NCBI GenBank assembly: GCA_018136815.1
Contig: CM030931.1
Location: forward strand, 1,105,511 to 1,169,510
Source of the DNA: Isochrysis galbana
Taxonomy: Eukaryota; Haptophyta; Isochrysidales; Isochrysidaceae
DNA length: 64,000 nt
Direction of reading: 5' to 3'
Below are positions 21,991 through 33,859 of the stretch, in pieces (position 1 is the first letter of the stretch; each line of letters opens with the position of its first letter). A program made the translations under genes and the position numbers. The notes under the pieces were generated by a model. It was not told the DNA's origin, did not search any database, and was given only the letters and a program-made list of their open reading frames with translations.

Positions 21991-22680
21991 GGCCATCTGT
22001 GTGTACAAAAAATTCTAAAAGTTGGCTCGTGATGAGCGCAAAGCAGCCGGTGTCCAATCGTGATTCACGACACGATTGCCCACAGAAATCGATCGCAACC
22101 ATCACGCCTGAAGCTTTCAGGCCGGTGCTTGGCTAGATTACATGTTGAATCTACTAGTAGCCAAAAGAACGGGCGGTGGCGCCGAACAATGAGCGGATCC
22201 GACACTGTCAGAGAGAGGAGGGCCGCGTAGGCAGCCTCAACGCGGAGGCTCGTCGGCCACGCGTGGACGGCCGCGATGGTGAGCTTGTCCTGGTTCTCAA
22301 TGCCGAGTTCGAGAGAGGGCGAATCCTGCGAGGGGCGGGTCGGGATGGTCGGGGTGGGGCCTCTGGTGGCCAGCGTAATCGCGTGCGCACGCTGTGAGGA
22401 ACTGGGTGGGCTGCACGGGCAATGATGCCAGAGGGTCAGGGGGCGGTCGGACTGTCGGCAGCCCGACACGGCGCTGCATCGGGCGGGAATCAAATGCCGA
22501 ATGTAGCTTAGATATAATCATGGAACCGATCCCCCCGCGGGCGCGACCGCCAATTCCAATTCTTTACGGGTAGAGCGTGAGAGCGCGTGACGGAGGGGGG
22601 GAGAGGGGGGGCGAATCGCACCATTTCTTGGCGAAGATTTTCGTAGCGTCAGGTAGCCCCCCCCCGGAGCTTTTTTTTAT
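21991..22680. other. Intergenic, unrecognised
   Basis: Several overlapping frames exist on both strands (for example 22493-22065 minus with KLTIAAVHAWPTSLRVEAAY), but there is no recognisable domain, partner copy or splice model. Confidence 0.3.
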
Positions 22681-22742
22681 TGGGCGATCGCGCATCGCGC
22701 CACGGTCAAAAAATGCAGCCCAACCCTTACTAGTAGTTAAAA

Positions 22743-23540
22743 AATCAACTAAGTTTATACTTGGTTGACCCATGGGGGGGCACGAGCCCCTCCCTCTCTC
22801 CACTCCTCCCCTGCCATGGGGGAGGAACCACCCATCCTCCTGGCATGCCTGATGGCTTGCCAGGAGGCCACTGCCCGTACTGACCCACGACTTCCTTCCC
22901 CATTCCCCACAGGCTCGCCCCATTCGCCCATCCTGGCCCCTCGTGACCGGCCCAATGCTCCAACCCCCCCTCCCCCCCTGGTCGATTGGCAGACACGTGC
23001 AGCGTGGGGGCCCCAGAGGCTCGGGAGCGCCAGCGAGGGAGAGGCAGGGGAGGCCAGGGCCCAGCCCCAGCCTCCTCTGCCCCCTGTGAGCTGGCCTCCA
23101 GGAGCCTCCAGGGGCCGCCAGAGGGCAGCTGGAGGCCTGCCGCAGGCGCGCCATCGCGCGTGCCACAGGAGAGGGGAGAGAGAGCGCGGAGAAGGGGGTG
23201 GGCGCGAGCGAGAGCTCCGCCCACCGGAAAATCGGTAAGTCTCGCGCCTGTTTACAGGATAAGACGAGACAGAGTCAGAGTCGGCCGCCCACTCGGAGAC
23301 ACAGGAGGAAGGGGGGGAAAGATCACCGGGGGGGGGCGCGGGCCACCGGACACCGGACCATATCTAAGCCCTCCACCCCAATCCCCCTAGTAGTGTACGG
23401 GGGGAGCCGCCTGATAGCGGGGGGAGAAGGGCCGGGGGCCGGGGAATGGGGGTGTAGAGAGTATGCTACGTGCTACTTGTAGTGGGTAGTGGTTCCATTC
23501 GCCGCAAGTGCGGTAAGAATATTAAAAGTTTTTTAACTAG
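22743..23540 (+). mobile_element. Hairpin-start retroposon, GCGGTAAGAATATT 3' type
   Basis: It begins CAACTAAGTTTATACTTGGT then TGACCCATGGGGGGGCACGA, passes a TCCCCACAGGCTCGCCC stretch, and ends GCGGTAAGAATATTAAAAG. Relatives are 45215-45885 and 61845-62290 (minus) and the partial 14225-14400 and 33475-33760. The body is G/C-rich with long frames in all phases but no domain. Confidence 0.6.
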
Positions 23541-23612
23541 TAGTTAAAAAGCCCCTGTTCGACCGCCCTACTAGTGGGGTTGGCTAGGATATAACATTAA
23601 TTATTTTTATTT
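23541..23612. repeat. Fused repeat ends
   Basis: TTTTTTAACTAGTAGTTAAAAA and CGACCGCCC (inverted family E type end) are followed by GGGGTTGGCTAGGATATAAC, the family A 3' terminus. Confidence 0.5.
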
Positions 23613-23899
23613 TGTGTGTGTGTTGAGTGCTCCGCCCCTGCCAGAAGCCAGCATGGCCTTGTGTGGGTGGGGCCCGGAGAGAGACTGTGGAGTCCTGCGC
23701 GTGTGGCCACGCCCGCCCCCGCCTCCAGTCTTCGCCGATCGAGCCAACTTCAAATGGGTATCTCCTCACTCACCTAGTTGGACCCAGGAGCCCAGGAGCT
23801 CATCCTGACTGTAAAGGCGGAGAGCTTCTGCATCTGCGCGCCGCCATCGCCCTCCGCTCGGCCCGTAGAGAGCCCTTTTGTTTTTGGTGGGTTGAGCCC

Positions 23900-24529
23900 C
23901 CGGCCACCTTTTATCCGCGCGACTGTTGTGGAGAGAGACATCCTCGTCGGTTCATCTTCGGGGGAACTCGAAAAGAGGGAGATTCCTGCGAGAGGAGAAG
24001 ATGACCGAGAGACCGACCGACCGACCGCTCGGCGGCGTCTCTCTGGGTGGGTCCTCTCTTCTCTCTCTCTCTCTCTCCTGCTGCTGTTCCCTCGAATCGC
24101 AGCACGGCTCTCCTATACAATTTTGTATATCTCGTGGAGAAAGAAATGGGGAGACCCCTGCTGAGCTGAGAATGTTCGGCCCTGACTCTCCTCCTCCTCC
24201 CTCCTCATTCTCTTCTCTCTCTGTCTGTCCGTCTCTCTTTTCCCTCGTTCGCTCTCTAGCTCTCTCGTCCGTCTCACGCGTTTTTACTCTCTCTCTCGAC
24301 AATCATCTTCCCATCCTCCCTCTGTCTCTCCCCTTGTTTATTTCTCTGTTCTCTCTTCTTCTTTGACAAGTCAACGAGGAGGTGTGTGCCTGTGCACTCT
24401 CTCTCGGTCGGCCCTCTCTTCTCCTTTCCTCCCCTCCCCAACTTTCTTCTCTGTCTACTTCCGGCCTCTTTCTCGCCCCTCTCCCGCTTCCCCCCTCTCC
24501 TCCCCCCCCCTCCCTCCCGCGCTCCCCCC
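23900..24529 (+). promoter_or_regulatory. Pyrimidine-rich leader of the ABCG gene
   Basis: This CT-rich region (TCTCTCTCTCTCTC stretches at 24055-24080 and 24200-24360) lies directly upstream of the ATG at 24530. An in-frame extension to 24386 exists but encodes low-complexity Pro/Leu sequence, so it is treated as leader. Confidence 0.35.
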
Positions 24530-27500
24530 ATGGGCATGGAGGCTTCCGCGCGGCCGAGCAGCCTCGCGCCTTATGCTGAGCGGCCCGCCCGCCGCAGCCG
24601 CGCAGAGATCCGCAGCCGTGCGCGCTCTTCTAGCGCGCGGCCGGATCCCGTAGCCGTGCTCGCCTGCCTCGTGCTCGCCAGCGCCCTAGCAGCCGCGGCC
24701 GCACTGCTCGTGGCCGCGCTATGGCCGGGCTGCGGCGTCACACCCGCGAGAGGAGGGCCACCATCCACGCCTAGGTATCGCCGTATCTTGACACACTACC
24801 TCGAGCCCTGGCCGTTGGCGCATCCCATCTGGTCGGGCGGAGTGCACCTCAGAGCCCTCAACTCCAATGTACACCATCTGCGCAGTGCAGAAAGAGCGGC
24901 CTTGGTAGAGGGTTGGAATGCGCATCTTCGTTCTAAGACGACCAAGGAACGTACGACGGTGGGATCGACTGCTTCCAACGCCTCGTGGTTTCACCGCCAG
25001 CTTGCGGCGGGCGCCTGCGATAGCCCGAGTGACGTACTAGTTTGTGAAGATCTAGGCATAAGCGGATTCGCCGAAAAGATGAATGCATGCGGCCTGCAGT
25101 GCATAGGAATAGGAAGCTGCGTGGCAAACTGCATGGTCCGCAGCACCGGCTTATCGGAGACGTGCGCGAACTGCTACGGCGATGTCTCGAAGTGTACGCG
25201 CTCGAACTGCTTCTTTGTGTGCTTGGGAGGAAGCTCCCCTCGTTGTGACGCCTGCGCTGCCGCCAATTGCAACCCAGGGTTTCGCGCGTGTGCAGGAGAT
25301 CAATGTGCCTCGTTCGTGCTCCCTTCACCCCCATCGCCCCCGCCGGCTCCCCGCCCTCCACCTCGGTCGCCGCCGCCGCCGCCTCAACCTCCTCCTCCAC
25401 CACCTCCATCGCCAATCTCGCCTCGGCCACCTCCGCCATCTTCACCCCGTCCGCCACCTCCATCTCCCTACCCACCAAAGCCGTCGCCCCCGCCCCCGTC
25501 GCCAGCGTCTCCACCACCCCCATCACCCTACCCGCCGAGTCCCTCATCGCCACCTCCACGACCTCCGCCGCCGCCGCCACCGTCGCCTTCACCGCCGACC
25601 CCGATGCCGCCGACTTCGCCTCCGCCTATGCAACCTCTGGCCCCGCCATCATCTCCACCGCCAAGCCCCCTTCCCCCTTGGGCGCCACCACCGAACCTGT
25701 CGCCTCCACCTTCCCCGCCACCTCCATCGCCCTCACCACCGTCACCATCCCTGCCTCCGGGACCATCTCTGCCACCTTTGCTTCCGCCACCTTCACCCTT
25801 GCAGCCACCCCCATCGCTTCCTACGCCTTCACCAGTACAGCCCGCGCTATCACCGCCTTCCACCTCATCTCCGGCTCCGCTACCACCGCTACCATCGTCG
25901 CCTCTTCCTTTGCCGTCTCAGGCTCCGCTTCCACTGGCGCCCACCCTGCCCAAGGTGCCTTCTGCATCGCCGTCACCACCACGGCCACCACTGCCTGCAA
26001 CTTCACCCCGAAGTGTCCCCTGGCCCCCACCGAGCCCACCGCCGCAACCTTCATCTTCTATCCCGCCACCATCGCCACCACAAGTGCCACCGCCGTTACC
26101 ACGACCATCCTCGCCACCGCCGTTGCAACCACCACCCATGCTGCTCGCGCCATCGCCTAGCATGCCGTCCTCTTCACCCCTCTCACCACCGCGTTCCCCA
26201 ACGCCCCCTCCGCCAACTTCGTCTTTTCCCTCTCTTGAATCCCCCAAGCCGTTTGCACCACCATCACCACCAACGTCTTTCCCATCGTCACCGCCGTCAC
26301 CACCACCACCTTTCCCGTCCCTCCCTCCCCTTCCAGCCACACTTGCACCTCCCTCTCTGATTTTCACAAAACCACTCCCGCCGCTACCATCGCCACCTCC
26401 ACCACAGCCGTCGCCGAATCCGCAATCGCCACCATCGCCCCCTCCACTGCTGCCACCTTCGACTCCAATCTTGCCACCACCATCTTTGCCGCTTCCACAA
26501 CCCACGCAGCCAACCGCTTCACCACACATCCCACCATATCCTTCTTCACCATCGTCATTGCCGACGTCGTCACTTTTTCCGCCGTTGCCACAATCTCCTC
26601 GCCAACTTTCACCGACGCCACCTACAAGCATGGCGGCCCCCTCCCTACCTCCAAGATTTCCCACGCTCCCTCTCCCATCGGGCGTACCGGTGCTCTCTCC
26701 AACCTCACCATCCTCGCCACTCACTCCCAAAGAGCCCAGTCCACCTCCATCGCCGACCTTCTTGCCTGCGGCGTCACCTTGGGCACCACCGCCGCACGTC
26801 CCTTCACTGTCCCTCAACGTTTCACCGCCCGCCACGCCTCTCGCGCCACCCGTTCTAGCCTCAACACCCTATCAGCCACTTCTTTCGCCCATACTTTTTG
26901 CGCCCCCGATGAAACCGCCTGTCAGACCCGAGGAAGCGTCGCCATATCCGGTGCCTCCACCAGCTGAGCCATCGATATCAGCCCAGCCAGATTCGCCAAG
27001 TCCACCTCCGCCCCAGTTAGCCTTGCCTTCAAGCCCGCCCCTCGTTCCTGGCGCCTCCTTGCGGTACACGATCACTTCCTCGCTCTTACTAGGGGGTGAT
27101 GTCAATGAGTTCGAGGAGGACCGCTTTCGCAAGAACATCGCCCGAGCACTCGGCGTCAACGAGAGTGCAGTTCTCCGCGTCTTGATCTCCGGTGGCAGTG
27201 TGGCCGTGATAGCTGTCATCGAGGCAGCGTCCGAGGCGCAACAAGAGTCCATCGTTGGTATCTTAAATAGTTGGTCAGCCACCGTCGCGAGCGATGCCCT
27301 ACAGCTACCTGTTGAGAGCATACCATTCCCAGCAACGCGCGATGTTGAGGTTGTGCCAGCGCCATCTTCACCCCCGCAATCCTCTCTACTACCGCAGCCA
27401 TCGCCTCCCCCAGCCGCGTGTCCACCGCCGCCACCCTCCGAGTCGTGCGCTTGCGACGAACAACCGCAAGCTAATGTGTGTGACGCAGGGCTCAATGGCA

Positions 27501-30500
27501 CAAGCTGCCAGCTTTGCTCCTCCGATGACGGATGCGATGTGCTGCTGGGAGGCTTTGCAGGTGGCGGTGGAGGCGGCAAGTGCACGCGCGGCCTACTCCC
27601 GTGGTCAACCGCTGATTCCCAGCGAGGCTTTGAATGCGCCATCGAAGGATTGGGGGTGTTAGCCTTTGGCTGTGAACCTGAGGGGAGATGGGAGGGCGGC
27701 GTCGCGAGTGGCTCGTGCTCGGCAAGAGTACTCATCGATCAGACTAAGCTCGATTGTCGCGCACTTGGGTGTGAGTTCGTGGCGGGCAGCTATGGCGTAG
27801 GTTGCTCGGATATCGAGTGTGATGGTCTCGAACAGGTCGAGGGTCTTTTGCTCAGCGGCGCTGTCGAAATGACATGTCTCTCACCGGACGAGGCGGGGCT
27901 CAATTGCGGCGCTGCGGCACCCACTAGGTGCAGCATTTACATCGCGAGTCTCGATGCAACAGTAGGGGCACAGTGCGAGCAGGCGCGTTGTGCCCCAGCG
28001 ACGGCGAGCGCGACATGCGAGCCGACCGTGGAGACTTGCTCGCCTGACCATCCTATCTATCTTCAAATCCTCGCGTCGGTCGCACTGGGACTGTTCGCGC
28101 TCGGTGTCGCCGTTTCGCTTTGGGCGAAGTTTGGTGTCCCGCGTGCACGCACGCACCTGGCTCACGCGGACGCATTTGCGCGCGGCTTTGAAAATGCGCC
28201 AGCAGAAGACGCCATCTTGCCCAATGCCACATGTGAATCAGCCGAGACTAACCAAGCACCTTCGGTATGCAGCACCGCGAGATACTCTCACGAGGGAAAC
28301 ACCAGCCGTGCCGAAAATGGTGGGCTTGAAGGTGGCAGCGACGCTTTCCGGGCTGGCTTAGAATTGTGTGAGATGCTTAACGTAGTTCGGCCCATTCCGG
28401 TGCCGCCGCCATCTTTCGATTTTCATGTTTCTGTGCTGAGCTCTAGGACGCCCGCCGGCGCGGAAGCAGCATGTTCTTACGTGCTCAGTCCTATCTCGGA
28501 GTCATTACTGCCAGGGAAAATCGTTGGCGTCTTGGGGCCATCGGGCTCTGGCAAAAGCACACTGCTATCATCACTTGCGTCCGATGTAAGCGAAGGGCTG
28601 CGTGCTGAAAGCCATATGCAACTCGGAGACGTGCCCGCTGAAGATTTGCCACGCGGGATGATCGGCTACTGTGCGCAAGATGACGTACTTACGTCGACAC
28701 TTACACCATATGAGGCAGCCATGTTCGCAGCCACATTGCGCCTGCCGCGTTCGGTAACCGAGAAACAGCGCGCGCGCCTCGTCTGGTGTGTGTTGCGCGC
28801 CCTTCACCTCCAAAACGTTGCGGTCTCGAGCTCCATCGGTTCACGCCACGCGGGCGGTGGAGGCATTTCCGGTGGCGAGCGACGACGAGTTTCTCTCGCC
28901 ATCTTGTTGGTCTCTGCGCCTATGGTCCTGCTCGTGGACGAGCCAACCTCAGGCCTCGATGCACGATCGGCTCTAGTTGTCGGGCAGTTGTTGCGCGATA
29001 TTGTCTCGACATCAGGACGCACAGCCATGCTTTCCGTTCATCAGCCATCCTCCCGACTCTTCGCCACTCTAGATGACATCCTCCTTCTTGCCAATGGCGT
29101 GGTGCTTTATCGCGGGGCAAGATCAGGAATTCACAACTATCTCGTTGCCTGCGGGCTGCCGACACCGGCATCGGACTTGATTTCCATCTCGGACCACTTG
29201 CTCGAGCTAGCCTTCACCCATCCGCAGGAGCTGGCCGACGCTACTGCCGCCCTGTGCCCACTAGTTAATCGCGGGGATGAACACGTAGTTAGATGCGACG
29301 CCTTGCGATATGCACAGCACCGTGCTCTGAGGACGGGGGTGAGGAATGGTTGGGCAGCCACTATAACAGGGGCGCGCCGCGTGAGCTACGGCCGTGTAGC
29401 CCGTGAATTGGCGTGGCGATGTGGTGTGCAGCTTGCCAGGAATTCAACGATGCTGCGGATGCAACTCGGTGTCGCACTCGGTATGGCAGCACTCATGGGC
29501 CTAGCTTTCTTCTCCGTAAGCGCTGATGCTGCCGGATTCCAGAACAAGGCGGGTGCGATGCAAATCACTTTAGTTCTTTTCGCGTTTGGAGGCGTGTCGG
29601 TGTGCACCTCTCCACTCCATTTCAGTGCTTCAGTCGGCCCGTCTAGCTATCTATCATCCATCTAATTTGATGCCCTTCACCCCCACACACCGTGCGCCTT
29701 GAGGTGGGATCGCTAAATGCGCCCTGTCCACTTGATGTTGCTCCTGTAGATGCTTCCAGCGGTCGCCTCGGAGTGGGCTATTGTATGGCGAGAGTGGCAC
29801 TCGGGGTTTTACCCTGCGTGGCTCTACACTGTAATCAAGCTAGCCTTCGACTTGTGCGTCCTGCGCCTGCTTCCGTCCATTCTCTTCGGATCCGTGTTCT
29901 ATGCGCTAATGGGTTTGCGTAGGGAGCTGGATGCGTTCTTTCTCTTCCAACTTACGTTGGCACTAGCGAATGTCGCAGCGGGATTGTATTGCTCAGCCAT
30001 CGGGACTGCGCTTCCCGGCGCACCTGGCGCGGCCGCGCTTCTCGCAATTGTTACCATGCTCATCTCAACCACTCTTTCTGGTGCGCATGACTTGGGGATG
30101 GGCACAACGCCTCCTGTCGAATCGAATGTCGGCGTCATCCGTTGCCACTCATTGCGGACAGCGCGTGCGAGTTTGACATCATAGATAACCTTGAGCTCTT
30201 CCGATATCCGTAGGCCTAGAGCTCAACCTTCAAACACTTCCATCGTATCTTGCATGGCTTCCACGCCTCTCGTTCTGCTCCTACGCATTTGAGATTTTGC
30301 TCACAACTGAGCTCGAAGGCACCACGGTTCTAGTTGAGATACCCGGCGCGCCACCCGTTCGCTTAGGAGCCCAGGTACGTTTTGTGCGTTGCGGCGCTAA
30401 CGAGACGAACCACGAGTCGCCTCATTAGACCTATGCGCACAACGATCTTGCGCATCTTGAGCGTCTTTTGCCTAAGTTGCTCACGCACGTGGGGCTGTAG

Positions 30501-30977
30501 GTTCTACTCGACCTGTTTGGGCTCTCTAGCTCACGCATATGGACGGATCTCGGTGCACTGGTTGCTTTTGTCATAGGGGCATTTTGTCTAAATTGTCTCA
30601 TTGTGGCGGTCAAGCTCAACCGCCTCGTCACTAGACTGGAACAAGCCGTAGCAAGGGCACTAGGCCGGGGACGTTGCTCACGCTTTCTCAGAATGGCTAC
30701 GCGACCACAGCGTGCTGGCGTCCGAGCTTCAGCCGTCACGGCGGAAGCTGAGGCTGCAGCTAACGAACGAGCGGCTACTGCGCAAGCTGAAGTGGCCAAG
30801 CTTAAGGTGGAGCTCAGAGAAATGCGGGTTGAGCTCGAAAGATTACGCCACCTTGCACATCACATATCGGCGGCGCAGACGCAAGCTCGAGAGGAACCTC
30901 AAGGTGATTCGGCTATGGGTGACACAAGTCGACCGAATCCAATAAGTCCGCCTCCTCCATCCCCTCAGCGCATCTAG
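24530..30977 (+). CDS. ABCG half-transporter fused to Cys-rich and proline-rich ectodomain, 4 exons
   Basis: The exons are 24530-29599, 29750-30080, 30214-30374 and 30501-30977; all introns are GT-AG, giving 2012 residues. Order: signal anchor (about 41-65); Cys-rich module (about 163-260, CGLQCIGIGSCVANC, ETCANCYGDVSKC); SPPP-rich region (about 264-840); a globular segment (about 844-940, LGGDVNEFEEDRFRKNIARA); second Cys-rich part (about 970-1173); membrane segment (about 1175-1200); ATP-binding domain with Walker A GPSGSGKST, Q-loop CAQDD, signature ISGGERRR, Walker B MVLLVDEPTSGLD and switch SVHQPS; ABCG membrane domain (GFQNKAGAMQITLVLFAFGG, WREWHSGFYPAWLY, AFEILLTTELEG); C-terminal coiled coil. 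Plant ABCG24/28-type proteins also carry N-terminal Cys-rich ectodomains, but a 580-residue proline-rich stalk is exceptional. Substrate unknown. Confidence 0.9.
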
Positions 30978-31234
30978 GCGTCTAGCACTTTGGCCCTCTG
31001 CCGAGCGCCTGCTGTCTTTGTGGTGCATCTTGCGGGCCTACCCCGTTCCTTGTCCGGTCCAAGTCCTACGTCCAACCTACTTCCCGAGGTACCTTTTGCA
31101 CACGGCAAGCGGTAGGTGGCGGCTCAATGTTTCGCCCGCATTAGAGGGCGCATTAGAGGGCAAATGTTGGCTAGCCACGTATTTGACTGGTAGTCGACTG
31201 GCTCTCCGCGCGCTTTGGTGGGCGAGAATAAAAC
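30978..31234. other. Likely 3' UTR of the ABCG gene
   Basis: No separate gene is seen between the stop at 30977 and the family B start at 31235. Confidence 0.35.
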
Positions 31235-31690
31235 ATGTGAGCGTTAGTACCACTACTCCCACGAGCCCGGTACTATCACGACACTCCTCAATGCACCTGC
31301 CCACACGCCTTCAAGTGATGGCACAAGACACATACACATATACATCCCTACGAATCTCCCCCCTCGCAAACCCCCGGCTCCCATTATAACTCCCCACAAA
31401 TTATAATGAGGGAAAACCCAGTCAGGCGGACAGACCTAAGTCGGGCGACTCACCAAGAAAAAACACCGGGGGGGGGGGGGTCCTCTCGTCCATGAAGCTG
31501 AACGGCCCTTACACCCTTACAGCTCTCGCCGCGAGCGTTCCTCGTGAAATAAAAGACTACGCCTCGAGGTACCTGCCACAAGGGTCCCCGTAGGCGTCTT
31601 GAGCCTCTCCCTCCCCATCCCCCTCCTGTCGCCAGCCGCTCCTCTCCGCCCGTTTGCTTACGCAAACGGTCCATGTGAGATCCTAGTCCC
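31235..31690 (+). repeat. Family B element, truncated copy
   Basis: GTGAGCGTTAGTACCACTAC through GGGAAAACCCAGTCAGGCGG to CGTTTGCTTACGCAAACGG is collinear with 13065-13490. The remainder of the element is missing. Confidence 0.7.
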
Positions 31691-32440
31691 CGCAGACTGC
31701 GCGAATCAATTCCGAGCGGCCTTCGAAAACGAGACGAGCTTACGAGCTTCCAACACATTGGCATCCCCCCGCCCATCATCATCAAGTACAACACACTCGA
31801 AGACAAAGCGCAAGAACTCCCCCAGGCCTCCTCCAAAGCCCTCGCTAACGCCTTCCAAGGATGTGTCGGCCCATCTATCTGGTCGTGCGCAACTACAAGT
31901 TCGAAATGACAAATGAAAGAGCTCATATCCATCAACACGCTCGCAAAGGCGGTCGAAACCCAAGGCTTCTACTTCCTGCAAGGCAATCAAGAACGCACCA
32001 AGGTGGTCACCTCCGAAGGCATCATAATTACGCAAGGCAAAAAGGAGGTCTAGCCGCACCTGTACGTCGCACCGAAATCGGGCTCGTTTGCATCGTTCGA
32101 CTTTCCCCGCAAGATACAAGATACTTCTCAACATCAAGGGCCTCCCCTACCCCATGGACTACGCCATACGCAACTGCAAAGAACTCGGGGGCGAGATCAA
32201 AGACCTCAGCGTACACGCCGGTCTAGAGGGCTGCAAGGGCTACTTCAAAGGATACGCCATCATGGCGTTCAACTCACCGTTGCGCATCTGCACGTGCAAA
32301 GAAGAGCGCGAAGCGCGCCTTCTTGGCCAACAACAACGCCCACTCTCGCCTCCAAAGAAAACCCTCCACGACACAATCAACCCGGACGCCCTAGGCGCGT
32401 GCACCCGCTGCACAACGGCGCGGGTGCAGGCCTGTAGATG
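31690..32440 (+). pseudogene. Degenerate ORF, probable mobile-element relic
   Basis: Coding-like segments alternate between frames: PPPIIIKYNTLEDKAQELPQ, then KELISINTLAKAVETQGFYF up to a stop near 32053, then another frame with ILLNIKGLPYPMDYAIRN, DLSVHAGLEGCKGYFKGYAI and KEEREARLL. The changes imply several indels in one former protein. It directly follows the truncated family B element. I do not recognise the family; an ORF1/Gag-like origin is a guess. Confidence 0.4.
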
Positions 32441-32574
32441 AAGATGCCTGCGCCCCCGCAGGCCCTGCAGAGACCACGGCAGAGGTGTCGTTCCGTCAAT
32501 TGTGGGACATCAGTCGAATTGAGCGATCGAATGTCCACAGTTGTATAGAGCAGTATTTAAAAATTAAATGCAGA

Positions 32575-33125
32575 CTAGCATAACAACTTTTTCTCTCTGC
32601 TTCCCCCCGCGGTGCATGTTCCCCCCGGGGGGACGCCGCGTTAGCGCTATTCCCCTGCGTCTCCTCTGAGACCGACAACTACATAAACACTCGATTTGAG
32701 AGATATTTCGCACGGATGGCTCACATCGGTGCACGCCGTGCATGGGCACGGCGCGATGTGCATCGGTCCCCCCGCGGAGACGCCGTGCGTGCGCATGTCA
32801 ACCTTTTCCCTCTGCGTACCCCCTAACCCCTAAGGCCCACAACTACGTAAACTAGCCGTATAGCGATGTTTCTTTGCGCAGCACATGTGATGACTTGCAA
32901 TCACATTGTGCACGCCGTGCGTGGGCACGGCGCGATGTGCATCGGCCTCCCCGCGCGGGGGCGCCGTGCGTGCGCATGGAAACTTCCAGGAAGGCACACA
33001 CCGTGCGTTCACTCTTTCCGCGGGGGAACTCTGGACGCGGAGGGCGGTCGGGAACCATGGGGACACCCCATGGGACCGGGGAATCATTACCGTATATGGC
33101 GATAACATTAACGTAAACAGCTGAT
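32575..33125. repeat. Tandem repeat, about 180-bp unit
   Basis: GTGCACGCCGTGCNTGGGCA and CGGCGCGATGTGCATCGG occur at 32730 and 32909 (179 bp apart), each followed by CGCCGTGCGTGCGCATG and by ACTACNTAAAC. Degenerate flanking units before 32730 and after 33000 (CACCGTGCGTTCACTC) suggest about three units. Confidence 0.65.
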
Positions 33126-33425
33126 GTGTCTTTAGGTCCCCCGCCCCCCCCCCCCGGGGGGTCCCCTCCCTCCCCTTCGCCCTCTCATCGACCTACCTAC
33201 CAGAGAGAGAAGGCTCCTACTGCCTGCCTCCCTCCTCCCTCCTCGCTCACCCTCCAGCTCTCTCCTCGCGGAGGACAAATATCGAGGGGAGGGGGCAGTG
33301 CCCCCTCCCCCCGGTAGCACTCGGACACCTGGCTCGTCAGGCATGGCGGGATTCCGGGACGGAAAAGTTGTGTCCAATTAGCTGGTGGGGTTGGCTAGGA
33401 TATAACATTAATTATTTTATTATAT
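33126..33425 (+). mobile_element. Family A retroposon 3' part
   Basis: GAGGGGAGGGGGCAGTGCCC, CGGACACCTGGCTCGTCAGG and GGTTGGCTAGGATATAACAT ending in TTAATTATTTTATTATATT form the 3' end and tail of the family, in plus orientation. Confidence 0.65.
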
Positions 33426-33474
33426 TACACATATTCGAGTATTATTGTAAACGGACTATGGACATTTGATGGCT

Positions 33475-33765
33475 CAACTTGAATTATGTCTCATATTCGA
33501 CGAGACGCGACCTCGGGACGGAGGCCGCCGCCAGCTCGGTAGGCGTAGAAGGAAGGGGGGAACACATCACCCGGGTGGGGGGCGCGGGCCTCTGGGCCAT
33601 ATCTAAGCCCTTCACCCCCATCTCCATAGTAGTGCATGGGGTAAGCCGCCTGATAGCGGAGGGAGAAGAGCCGGGGGAGTGGGGGTGTGGGTGTAGAAAG
33701 TTTGCTGCGTGAATCACCGTGAAAGTAGTGGGTCCATGTTCGGTAAGAATATTGTAAGGTTTCTA
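33475..33765 (+). repeat. Retroposon 3' end, CGGTAAGAATATT type
   Basis: GGGCCATATCTAAGCCCTTC, AGTAGTGCATGGGG, GGGTGTAGAAAGTTTGCTGC and TCGGTAAGAATATT parallel 23340-23540. It lies just beyond the 3' end of the SNF2 gene. Confidence 0.6.
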
Positions 33766-33859
33766 CCTCCATAATCCTTCTTTTGACGCTATTACTATTG
33801 CAATCCCACAAAAAACCCTGATTGTTGTCGTGAATACAAGGGATTGTTGCATGACTTTC

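Noticed and set aside
25182..26835. Several long open frames on both strands overlapping the proline region (for example 25182-26360 + and 26835-25918 -)
   Set aside because: They are shifted or antisense readings of the SPPP-coding repeat (His/Arg-rich or Gly/Asp-rich) and lack any domain.
32575..33125. CRISPR-like array
   Set aside because: Units are about 180 bp with no separate short repeats and unique spacers, and the DNA is eukaryotic.
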